Shown: positions 1 to 8,790, counted from the stretch's first letter. The stretch is 14,491 nucleotides of DNA from Larix sibirica (GCA_004151065.3 NWUY0300003224.1:1-14491), one strand, 5' to 3'. Translations and numbers: made by a program. Notes: generated from the sequence alone by a model not told the origin.

Positions 1-412
1 CATTAATAAGAAGTGAACCAATCGCTCATGTCCTATGGATTAAATGTGATTTCCCTCGAAAATCATGAAAAATAAAATAAAAATTTGGAAATGAGGTAAG
101 TTGGGAAGTTATGCTAACCATCTTGCTTGGTTGTAACTCCTCCTAACCACTTGGTAACCAACCTCAACTTCTTCCTTCTAATATAAAAAGGAATGAAATG
201 GACCAAGAGGGGGCCCTTGGACTCCCATTATTGCAAGCAAATTCTAGAGGAATCACTTGTGAGCATTTCTCTCATCCCATCCCATCAGTAACCCCTATTG
301 TTGGTCATTGATATCACTGTATGTTGAGATAATTTTCTGCAAGTAATCTCTCCCTTTTATACATTCAGTGATTTGAGTGGGACGATTGGTGTGAATTATT
401 AGGAGAGACCTA
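1..412 (+). repeat. Left arm of long inverted repeat
   Basis: This arm pairs with 735-1136. The outer 297 bases are the better-conserved part, including the shared block around GGGCCCTTGG/CTAAGGGCCC near 213 and 920. From about 298 to 412 the match is patchier but still includes a CTCTCCCTTTTA block near 348-360. Confidence 0.8.
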
Positions 413-734
413 TATCTTACGTTCATTAAGGTGTCGAAGCAGAGAAGAGGTAACAGTGTACTTATTTCTATTGTTTCAATAGAGATTTCGTATCTTTTCC
501 ATCCCAAATTTTGAGTTAATTTCATGTTTGATAAAGAAATTAGCATTTTACATTGAATTTTGATTCATAGATTCATGTTCTTTTTTAATATTTCAATTTA
601 ACAATAATCTTTATTATTGTCAAAATCATTTGAGGAAGGTCGTATTTATCAGTTTTGCAAGTTGAAGATTGGGAAAGTTGGAGCAAATTTGAAGTAGAGA
701 AAGGAGTGGCTTGGATCGACCATCATAAACAAGG

Positions 735-1136
735 TGCATAAATCCTATCTCCTTCTCATGCACGCCGACCGTCTCACTCCAACTCACCGAATGTGTAAAA
801 GGGAGAGACTGCTTGCAGATAGTAATCTCAATTCCCATCGACATGGGTTATTGATGGGATGTGATGAGAGGTATGCTCACAATTGATTCCTCTGGAATTT
901 CCTTGTAATAATGGGAGTCTAAGGGCCCCCTCTTGGTCCATTCCATTCCTTTTTAAATGAGAAGGAATAATTTGAGGATGGTTACCAATTGGTTAGGAGG
1001 AATTACAACCAAGCAAGTTGGTTAGCATAACTTCCCAACTTCCATCATTTTCGATTTTTTATTTTATTTTTCATGGTTTTCGAGTGAAATCACATTTAAT
1101 CCATTGGACAGGAGTGATTGGTTCACTTCTTATCAA
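735..1136 (-). repeat. Right arm of long inverted repeat
   Basis: This arm is the inverted partner of 1-412. A 72-codon open frame on the minus strand (626-844) starts inside this arm. It has no recognised motif and no equivalent open frame in the left arm, so I do not call it a gene. Confidence 0.8.
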
Positions 1137-1468
1137 TGTTCGAGATGTGATTTATCAGTTTTGGGAAAATCACGCCTAGTGAATTAGCAAAGTGTGATTA
1201 CATCGCTCCCACTGCACTAGAAAGGTGTGATTTACTGAGAAAAATGCTCCTAATTATGGTCTAGGGGGATGCAATTTTGCTCTTTTGGGTTGAAACTCTT
1301 CAGGATGGGTTAATATAAAGTTGTGGTTTCACTTCTAATGCTTAAGGCCATCAAATCAAAGGCTCTTCCATCCATAAATGTCTTTTTTTTTTAACGTGTG
1401 GTGACACTTTTAAGTGTTGTCTTTTAAATTGTCATCATGGATGGAGAAGTGCCAATTTGATCTATAAT
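1137..1468. other. Anonymous spacer with recurring GTGATT words
   Basis: No gene is seen. GTGTGATT or ATGTGATT recurs near 1145, 1193 and 1225, a loose 30-50 bp rhythm. The same kind of word (GTGATTT/AAATCAC) also occurs in the arms of the neighbouring fold-back element. A T-run lies near 1382-1392. Confidence 0.4.
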
Positions 1469-2073
1469 AGCTTCCTCTCTCACCATTGTCTTCTTCTCCC
1501 CTATCTATAAGCTTCTACTTTTGTTTTATTTTGTTTTTCCTTCTCTATTCTAGATACTTATTTTCTCTTCTAGAGGCTTACTCTATTTTTCCCCGCTGCC
1601 TCTAGAATCTTCCCAACTTCTTTCTCCTAGAAGCTTCCTTCTTGTGCCTTCTCCTAGCTCATTGAATTCTCATCTTTTATGCATTAATTGTGCATTCACA
1701 GTGAGATCCTTGATCATGACCTAGACTCGATCTCAAATGTACAAGTGGCATACTAATTAGACCTTTAATTAAATTCTTGTAAAAGAATCATTAAGTCCGC
1801 CATTAAATTCTATGTTATAGGAATTCTTCTCCTCATCAAACCTACTCTTATCGGCCTTTTAGAATTTATCCAGAACATGGGTTGCTTTTGCAAGTCGCTC
1901 CATTGGCTCTGATCCATTTCCTTCCCGTTCATATACGTCTCTTATTCTATCAGCACCCTTGCCTCGCACCTTCTCCACACTATCAGGTCATATCCATCGG
2001 ATCCTCTTCATTGGATTTCCATCCATTCTCTAGTTATGTTATTTCCCAAAATTAAACCTCTGATGAGGTCCTT

Positions 2074-2102
2074 TCTGATATATTCTATTTTGATATATCA
2101 GA
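2074..2102. repeat. Perfect 10-bp inverted repeat inside left LTR
   Basis: TCTGATATAT at 2074-2083 is the exact complement of ATATATCAGA at 2093-2102, across a 9-base loop. The corresponding stretch of the right LTR (about 6090-6125) keeps only the second arm imperfectly. Confidence 0.6.
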
Positions 2103-2381
2103 CTTTTTTCTATCGGAACTTCTCTTTACACCTCTTATGGAATCATCTAATGCTCCACCTCCAATGAGGCACTACTGATGTTCTCGATCCAATATACCAA
2201 CATACTTAACCTATTGGTTCACCCCATGATTTATCCCACAACAATTCTTTGATGTCTCACTTTTGATAATCATCGGGTCCAATATACAATCGGACTTCAC
2301 TATATCGTGATTCTCCACATGCACTCCCACGACATTTCTCTAATACAATATCTTTGATGCCTTGGCTTCCGATATAACACT

Positions 2382-2398
2382 CCTGATATGATATCAAG
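2382..2398. repeat. LTR palindrome, left copy
   Basis: CCTGATAT and ATATCAAG flank a central G; seven of eight positions pair. The same place in the right LTR (6392-6408) is a perfect palindrome with different bases at two of the paired positions. Confidence 0.6.
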
Positions 2399-2659
2399 TT
2401 TTGACCCCTCGACCTTCCATACATCTCTTCTCGATTGCAACTCCTTATAGGTCACCTCCGATAAGGTGACTTTGATGCCATATTCCTGATCATCTCATCG
2501 AACGACTAAAGTTGTATCTTATATCTCAGCGAATGCCTGAGATTTATTCTCCCCTACACTCTTGTGGACATATGTAATGCATCCAGATTTGCTATGCCAA
2601 GTCTATAAGGGCACACAAAGCTCCTGTGGGAGGTTGTGAATGCGCCTAAAATACCTTGA

Positions 2660-4355
2660 TTTAAGTATATGATGGCACTTGAACTCATGCACCTGGCCTA
2701 TGTCCAAATGCTCCTGCATCAGTACTCCCCAGATAAGGATGAAAGCATTTCCTCATGCACAAAGCATTTCTTTGTCTTTTTTCAACTCCATTATCATAAC
2801 TCTACCATCCTCCACTTCTTCTTCATTCTCTATGCCCTTTCAAGCTTCCCATTCTTTCTTCCATCATCATCCACATCTTCCATTTTTTTTGTTATATAGT
2901 CCAGACACTTTGACATGGTGGATTTATTCATTTTGATCAGCATCTCTGGCAACATTAGTGTTGCTCTTTTCAGTTGCACGTGCACACAGGTACTCAACCA
3001 ATCCTCTAGTTGAATCACTAGCCTCTTCAAGGAACTCAAGCATATCTGCAACTCTACAACTTCAATTTTTGTTTCCCTTTCTAATGCTCCTGTGTCAGCA
3101 GTATATTCACTCCCTTATTCAAACCTTTTTTTGTATATCCATTCCTCAATGGAATATAGATCCTACTCCCACTCATTCCATCCTTATTTTCTTTACTTAA
3201 CCTCCAGTACAGTCTTTATCACTGTTGAATATTCATCAACCTCATGTTTCCTATCTATTCCATTCAATAGCTCCTCAATCAACCTCTTCTCCTTACTTAT
3301 CTTCATCTTCTCATCTTCATCAATTTAATTTTCTTCATCAAATCTTGCTTCCACTTACACCTTAGCCTTCTCATTGGATTTCATCTCTTCTACAACATCC
3401 TCTGTTGTATTTTCACCTCTCTCGTCATCAATTACAATCTCATGGACTTCATACCAAAATTCAAATTCATAATTTCATCAAACTTCACCTCAGGTTCAAC
3501 AACTCGGCCACCTTCTTATTTCTTCATAACAACAACATTGTTGTCCTCTTCACATGCAACATTAACATCGATGATTTCTTCTTCCTCTATGCCTGCATTG
3601 GCGCATTCACCAACTTCCTTTACTTATTCCTTGGGCATATCCTCCAAGGCTTCACCACCCTCTGGTTCACTCTCTTCCTCACTCACAATGATGTTTTCTT
3701 CCACAACATGTTCAAATTATTCAATGACTGAACCACTGCCTTCCTCTGTGTTTGTATCATCATCAACATTGCCTTCTTCTTCAGTTGTACCTAACTTAGA
3801 TCCTAGAAGGTACTCATGGGATCGTTTCCCTATCTTCCACTCTACTATATCATCACAATATTACAAGGAAATTAAACATTCCCTCTTCATCTTTCCATCT
3901 ACTCCAACCTCTCTTTTTTGGGGATCTACATCTTCTTCCTTCTCAAGGAAGGTCTTTGCAGTTCGTTGCTCTTACTGCTCTTGGGAGTCTTGAACTTTCT
4001 CCACTCCATCCAATGTCCTACGATGGACACCTTCCAACTCATCACCTTCTTCTATGTAACATGCAATTACCCCTTCTTCTTCATATCCTTCTCTATCACC
4101 ATTTACACAATTCTCATGTTCACCACATCCCTTGCTTTGGCATGATTTATATGCTTGCTCCAACACCTCCAATATTCTCCCAATAATCTCATTAATCATC
4201 TTAACCTCACCCACTGTGAGTATCCTTCTCTCCTTCATCAAAGTCTTCATTATATTTTCATGTTGCAATGGTTTCTCGGTCCCTTGAGCTTTTTCTAAAG
4301 CTTCCATGACCACTACTTTTCTTCTCAATGTGTCACATACTTCTATTGGGTCCAT
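2660..4355 (-). pseudogene. Decayed acidic, Glu/Lys-rich ORF of the LTR-type element
   Basis: Read on the minus strand, this is a purine-rich relic of a highly charged protein. The longest intact piece (4355-3972, 127 codons) starts MDPIEVCDTLRRKVVVMEAL and is rich in E, K and V, with a helical or coiled-coil look. Downstream, open segments full of Glu/Asp (such as EEGSGSVIE and VSEEESEPEGGEALEDMPKE, about 3755-3620) are separated by TAA/TAG stops and frame changes. Another open piece of 73 codons lies at 3051-2830. The start sits downstream of the primer-like site and octamer repeats, where gag would be expected. I see no zinc knuckle or enzyme motif and cannot assign a function. Stops such as AAA-TAA-GAA and GAA-TAA-GTA look like single substitutions in former Lys, Glu or Gln codons. 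The serine/phenylalanine-rich plus-strand frames here are its antisense shadows. Confidence 0.5.
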
Positions 4356-4455
4356 TATCTCATATATGACCTCCTTCTGTTAAGGCTTCCAATCTTCAAT
4401 TATCTCTTATAAACCATCTTTGCGCCTCCTCAATGTGCAATTTCTTCTTAACTCT

Positions 4456-4960
4456 CAACTCTACCCAAATTCATGTTGGATTTGGCTTCCACAATACCCA
4501 CTTCTTACTTTCTCCAATCAACCTCCTTCAATAGTTCTACCCAGCTTTCTCTGTTGGAGCTATTGCCTTCTCCACCTCCTTTACATAACTCAATTCTTCT
4601 TACAAATCTCAAATCCCAACTGGATTTTCTCTTCCTCCACTAGATAACTCTACCCAACAATCCACTATTGGAGCTACCCCATCACTTACAAGATTTATTG
4701 TGCTTCTACAAGTCTTCAGGCCCTCAATTAGCTTTTTCATCTTCACTATTGCTAGACAACTCTACCCAACCTCCTCATTGGAGCTGTATAAATTCCTCAA
4801 AACTCCGCGGGTTTGCTTCTTCTTTTCTTCTAATATATCTACCCAACTTTCAATGTTGGATCTATCCTTGATAGTCTCTACCCAACCACAATTGGATCCA
4901 TCTTCATCAACTTTCACTTCTCCAATGCAACTCTACCCAAATCACAATTGTGGAACCACA
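4456..4960 (-). repeat. Seven-copy octamer array with paired flanks (WVEL peptide repeat relic)
   Basis: TCTACCCA occurs exactly seven times, starting at 4460, 4536, 4649, 4761, 4838, 4877 and 4932. Spacings are 76, 113, 112, 77, 39 and 55 bp. Most copies are followed within about 20 bases by TTGGA, giving a recurring CCAA(C)-loop-(G)TTGG inverted pair. On the minus strand most units can be read as SN-x(2-3)-(S/G)-W-V-(E/D), for example SSNRESWVELLKE and RSNIESWVDILEE, though frames shift between units. It lies just after the primer-like site. It could be a decayed peptide repeat at the start of the element's protein, or a leader repeat. I do not recognise the protein. Confidence 0.6.
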
Positions 4961-4988
4961 TATTTTATTCTCATGTAGGATACTCCTT

Positions 4989-4999
4989 CTCTAATACCA
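4989..4999 (-). promoter_or_regulatory. Primer-binding-site-like sequence (initiator Met tRNA)
   Basis: The minus strand reads TGGTATTAGAG, one base off the common plant retrotransposon site TGGTATCAGAG. It begins four bases inside a putative LTR end (...GCGTCA, 5009-5004 on the minus strand). It supports minus orientation for the element and sets the inner edge of the right LTR. Confidence 0.55.
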
Positions 5000-5003
5000 A
5001 TAT

Positions 5004-6655
5004 TGACGCATCTCAAAATGCCTACCTATCAGATTGCATATCTCTCTCTCTCCCAGTTCTGATACAAAGATATACGCAACTCACCTCTCACTCAGGCGAT
5101 GGAGGTATCTCTCAACAATAACTATCCCTATGCATGAGGGTGACAACTCAACTGGTCCTAAACTCAACACACATAGTTAATACACCCACAAACTCAACGT
5201 CATAGATTCAAGCACATAATTTGTAACCTCAACATGGGCTCAACTAGCATTTTCCTATTATGAACATAATTTACAATTACATCAATATAACTCAAAGGGA
5301 TTTTCTCAAAGACTCTTTACATAGGGATTCAAAGAACCTTCAATCTCTTACTTCACTCAACCTCTCAACCTACAGGTCTAAGTCTCAACTGAGCATTAAA
5401 ATCTATACATATTCTATTGCTCCATCTCTCATCCTGCACTCAGCTTCTTTCTCTTCTCTTCACCTCTGCTCAGTGTCTTCTCTTTCCTTGGAATTCTCTA
5501 CTTTTATGTAGTCTCCTTATTGTTTTATTTTCTTTCGCTGCTTCTTCCTCTATCACTATTGTTTTCTTCTCCCCTATCGAGATGCTTTTGTTTTTTTTCT
5601 TCCTCTTTTCTCTTCTAAAGGCTTCCTCTCTTTTTCCTTGTTGCCTCTAGAATCTTCCCGGCTTCTTTCTCCTAGAAGCTTCCTTCTTGCACCTTCTCTT
5701 AACTCATTGAATTATCGTCCTTTATGCATTAACTATGCATTCATGGTGAGATCCTTGATCTTCACCTAGACTCGATCTTGAATGTACATGTGGTGTCCTT
5801 CTTAAATATTCAATTAAATTCCTATATAAAAAACATTAAATCCACCATTAAATTCTCTACTAGCATAGTCCTTCTATTCATCTGACCTCCTTTTATCAGC
5901 CTTCTAGGATTTATTGGGAACCGGGGTTCCTTTTTGCGAGCCACTCCATTGGATTTGAACCATCACTTTCTCATTCATCGACGTCTCTCACTCCTCCTCC
6001 ACTCTATCGGTTCCAATCCATCATATCCTCTCCATCAAGTTTCCATCCATTCTTTGGTCGAGCATTTTTCCAAAATTCGACTTTCGATGAGGTCCTTTTT
6101 TATATCTTCCATTCCAATATATCTGACTTCAATCCATTGGAACTTCTCCTTACACCTCTTGTGCAATCCTCCAATGAGGAAGTCTCGATGTTGTTGGTAT
6201 GATATACCATCGAACTCCGCCTATTAGCTCTGTGGGTGCTTGCTCCTATTGCAATTCTTCGATGCCATGCTTCCGATAATCATCGGGTCCAATATACGAT
6301 CGAACTTCATTCTGTCAAGATACTCCACATGCACTCCCATGGAATTTCTCTGATACAATATATATGATGCCCCGACTTCCGATATAACACTCCCAATATG
6401 ATATTGGGTTTCGTCCTATCGACCTTCCTTGCATCTCTTCTTGGTTTCAATTCCCAAAAGGTCGGCTTCGATTGGGAAAATCCGATGCCATATTCTTTAT
6501 CATCTCATTTAATGGATGAGACTATGTCTGATATCTTAGTAGATGGATGATATTTCTTCTCCCCAAAACTCCTGTGGATGGTTGCAAGGCATCCAACTTC
6601 TCTGTGCCAAGTCCATAATGGCACCCAAAGCTCTTGTAGGCGGCTATGATTGCTT
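5004..6655 (-). repeat. Right (5') LTR
   Basis: The part at 5537-6655 is collinear with the left repeat. The part at 5004-5536 is included because it begins with TG right beside the primer-like site. The 5004-5536 section has a short CT microsatellite near 5043 and about eight scattered copies of CTCAAC. The outer edge near 6655 is approximate: similarity to the left copy fades after GCACCCAAAGCTCTTGTAG, and no unambiguous CA end or target-site duplication was identified. Confidence 0.5.
6392..6408. repeat. LTR palindrome, right copy
   Basis: CCCAATAT at 6392-6399 and ATATTGGG at 6401-6408 form a perfect 8-bp palindrome around a single G. It is the counterpart of 2382-2398. Confidence 0.65.
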
Positions 6656-6680
6656 CTCTATGGTTGTTTGGATGATTCAG

Positions 6681-6782
6681 GTATTGAAAATTGGGATGAT
6701 AGAGAGTATATACCTACTTTGGAAACCTAAAGATTGGGATGATAGAGAGTATAATGATGATATTGAGGCCTTAAAAGTATAG
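6681..6782 (+). pseudogene. Calreticulin/calnexin-like P-domain exon fragment
   Basis: Two adjacent segments encode ENWDDREYIPTLE (6686-6724) and KPKDWDDREYNDDIEALKV (6723-6779). Both resemble the KPEDWDDxEYIPDPE repeat of the calreticulin/calnexin P-domain. In intact proteins that domain forms the arm by which these ER lectin chaperones hold partner folding enzymes. The two units are in different frames: unit 1 runs into a TAA at 6728, so a small indel separates them. The segment starts after a plausible acceptor (GATTCAG at 6674-6680) and ends at a plausible donor (TAG followed by GTAAAA at 6783), so one exon of about 102 bp would fit. No signal peptide, globular lectin domain or KDEL-type end is nearby. 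A 21-bp exact match between the units (6690-6710 and 6733-6753) could instead be a recent local duplication. The assignment rests on motif recognition only. Confidence 0.4.
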
Positions 6783-7281
6783 GTAAAATTGTACCTTTTG
6801 AAATCGGTGCTTATTTTTTCTATATATGAGATTGAAATTGTGATATTCTTCTAAAACTTGAAATTTTGAAACTAATCAATGTGAAAAAATGTATCATACT
6901 TAGAGATGATAGACTTTTCAATTTGTGGTATTTTGGTAAGTACTTTGACACTTTAGAGAGAGTCAAAAAAAGTATAGATAAGACATACACATTCCCTAGG
7001 TATTTCCTTTGATTTTTCAATAAACTTCATTTGTTTACCTATATAGCTTTCACTAATTTATTTTTGTTGTTATTGCCATTTAATAAGACAAGCAAGGAAA
7101 ACTTGGTCATTAGGGTTTTCAACTCCACAAAAATGTGAAGGTGTCTTGATCTACATTAGTAATATCCCAAAAAATTAGGTTAATTATTATATTGAATAGC
7201 ATGTGACTCAATCAAAACTTGAAAGGCAACTTGTTCTTCGTTTATCATCTCCTCTTATTGCATTGTACCTGTAGGATTTTG
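6783..7281. other. Anonymous AT-rich spacer
   Basis: No gene, repeat or element is recognised. A 66-codon minus-strand frame (6820-7020) is basic and low in complexity, with no motif. Confidence 0.4.
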
Positions 7282-7339
7282 ATCGAAACCTCGATACATG
7301 TTAGAAATAACATGATGAAATGTGTTTAGCACATTTCAT
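7282..7339. repeat. Three adjacent perfect hairpins
   Basis: Hairpin 1 is ATCGA-AACC-TCGAT (7282-7295). Hairpin 2 is CATGTTA-GAAA-TAACATG (7297-7314). Hairpin 3 is ATGAAATGTG-TTTAG-CACATTTCAT (7315-7339). Hairpins 2 and 3 abut with no gap and 1 and 2 are one base apart. All stems are perfect (5, 7 and 10 bp). The role is unknown. Confidence 0.65.
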
Positions 7340-7680
7340 ATATCTATAACATTCCAAACCCATAGTCCATGTACAATTCACCCTATATCATCAAACCAAG
7401 TTCAAATGTGCATGTATACACATAGTTACCTACAAGTATATAAAGATGATCAATTCCAGAGAAACTCCTAAAAAATGAGTGATCAATCATCAACTTTATT
7501 TTACCATAATTTTAATTTTTCCACTTCATTCTTTGGACTGCATTTTTTTGGCTATGCTTGGATTGAAGAAAATCAATTACTTTATTGGTTGTTTAATTCT
7601 TCACGTGTTGGTGTAATATTGTGGATTCCTATATTTTACTGATTTTCTTCCATTTTTTTCTTTATAACCAAGCATGGGAA
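7340..7680. other. Anonymous spacer
   Basis: No coding pattern or recognisable repeat is seen on either strand. Confidence 0.4.
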
Positions 7681-7715
7681 ATGCCTAGATGCAATTTTCT
7701 TTGCCTATTCCAAGT

Positions 7716-7851
7716 CTTGTTTCCCACTCAAAGAATATTAATGGTCTTGAAAATCCACCTTTTGCTGAAGCTAAATTTATGCTTAAGAAAACAAAGAAAA
7801 TTTTCCAACTGCCATTGATTTCAACAATATTATTCCTTAACAAAGTTTGAA
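7716..7851 (+). pseudogene. Candidate exon relic, unknown protein
   Basis: One plus-strand frame reads SHSKNINGLENPPFAEAKF followed by MLKKTKKIFQLP and stays open to a TGA near 7849. It follows pyrimidine-rich DNA with possible acceptors (TCCAAG near 7712, CTCAAAG near 7730). The stretch looks more protein-like than neighbouring frames, but there is no known motif. No donor is convincing. It may be part of the same decayed gene as 8112-8224, or chance. Confidence 0.2.
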
Positions 7852-8111
7852 GTGTCTTATGACTTGATCTTGTTATTTGTTAGGTATGCTTGTTAGATTA
7901 ATTATGCATGTTCCTTGATTTGGTTAAGATATCCTTGTTTTTTCTGTATTGACATTTGAGCCTATGCATGGGTCATCCCATTACTCGAGTTATTGATGGG
8001 GAATTTGAGTTATAGAGAAAGAGGGATCCCAATCCTTACCCTAACTATGCTTGGGTTTTTCACTCGGAGTTCATGTCATCCAATCTCAACATGTGCATGT
8101 TTTTATTTTAG

Positions 8112-8224
8112 AGGCCAATACCACGATCCTACCCACACTTCTTACACTGGAATTTATAGTGGAAACCTATTGGACAAAGTTGAATACCGTGAAACAACCA
8201 TACAACTCAAGAAATACTAGAAAG
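8112..8224 (+). pseudogene. Candidate exon relic with good splice signals, unknown protein
   Basis: A strong acceptor-like sequence (TTTTTATTTTAG, ending at 8111) and a donor-like AGAAAG followed by GTAACC (GT at 8225) bound a 113-bp segment. In the frame ending exactly at the donor it encodes 37 residues beginning ANTTILPTLLTLEF and ending YNSRNTRK. A second open frame, read as GQYHDPTHTSYTGIYSGN, is also protein-like but meets TAG at 8218. I cannot decide between them or name a family. No partner exon is established. Confidence 0.25.
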
Positions 8225-8790
8225 GTAACCTCATTCTACATCTAAGTGCCTTGCATTGTTTTCTTCCATTGGTTATTTTACTAGTTCACCAGTCTTTAGT
8301 AGCTTGGTGCTCGACTCTGCATTTTCCTACCTCTTTTAAAAAATATATATATCCTTGTTTAATTTAGATACCAATCTATTTGTGTGGTTTTGATTTTTTC
8401 CAAGTAATAAAATGCACAACCAAATGGTATGATCCAAACTACCCTTATAAACTTATCATATCCCCCCTCACCTTTTTTAAGTGCTTAAGAAAAACAATCT
8501 ATAACACATTCAATTATTTCTATTGGATGTCTTATGCATCTTTGATCAACTCATTTGAGAGCATAATGTGATTTATTCCTTTCATATGATTCTTGGATGG
8601 CTCTCAATTCACCATCTCTTCTCTGTTTTAGCTCTTTTATAGTAGATTTCCATGCTTCTTTAGCATCCTTCATGGCACCTTCATAGTTTTATTTATACTC
8701 TAAAGCCACTAATATTGCCATTTCTTCTCTCACCTTCTCCTCATCCAATTTCCATAACTCTTCAATTAGTTTTCCATTTTGACCTTCTAC

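Larger units (their letters stand above)
1..1136. mobile_element. Fold-back (long inverted repeat) element, non-autonomous
   Basis: The first about 297 bases match the reverse complement of about 845-1136 nearly end to end, with scattered substitutions and small indels. The match continues more weakly inward to about 412 on the left and 735 on the right. The outer ends begin CATTAATAAGAAGTGAACC and finish with its near complement, GGTTCACTTCTTATCAATG. About 320 bp of loop lies between the arms. No transposase frame is visible. Long terminal inverted repeats around a short non-coding core fit a non-autonomous Mutator-like or Foldback-type DNA element. The left edge coincides with the window start, so the true end and any target-site duplication cannot be seen. 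A transcript would fold into a very long hairpin. Confidence 0.8.
1469..2645 (-). repeat. Left (3') LTR copy, apparently truncated
   Basis: This is collinear with 5537-6655 over its whole length. Shared landmarks include TCTAGAATCTTCCC near 1600/5645, CTTTCTCCTAGAAGCTTCCTT near 1620/5663, GTGAGATCCTTGATC near 1701/5745, and AATCATCGGGTCCAATATAC near 2268/6278. If the right LTR really begins at 5004, this copy lacks the equivalent of 5004-5536. Its left neighbour (1137-1468) shows no match to that stretch. The cause could be deletion, recombination or a later insertion. Confidence 0.65.
1469..6655 (-). mobile_element. Non-autonomous LTR-retrotransposon-like element, minus-oriented
   Basis: Two diverged direct repeats (1469-2645 and 5537-6655) flank about 2.9 kb. 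On the minus strand, an 11-base site at 4999-4989 reads TGGTATTAGAG, one mismatch from the plant initiator-Met-tRNA primer site TGGTATCAGAG. It is separated by ATAT from a plausible LTR end: in plus orientation the LTR starts TGACGC at 5004. This sets the orientation as minus. The interior has an acidic-protein relic but nothing I recognise as protease, reverse transcriptase, RNase H or integrase, which suggests a LARD-like derivative. The LTR copies differ at many sites, so the element is old. No clear polypurine tract was found beside the left repeat. Confidence 0.6.

Noticed and set aside
626-844. 72-codon minus-strand frame in the fold-back element
   Set aside because: It is not preserved in the opposite arm, has no motif, and crosses from arm into loop.
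3442-3993. Longest open frame in the window (183 codons, plus strand), serine-rich
   Set aside because: It is low-complexity S/F/T sequence lying antisense to the Glu/Lys-rich minus-strand relic, and three overlapping plus frames share the same bias. It is a compositional shadow with no motif.
7315-7360. Helitron 3' end suggested by the 10-bp hairpin
   Set aside because: The bases after the stem (ATATCTATAAC) do not give the CTRR end, and no Helitron 5' TC end or Rep/helicase sequence is visible.
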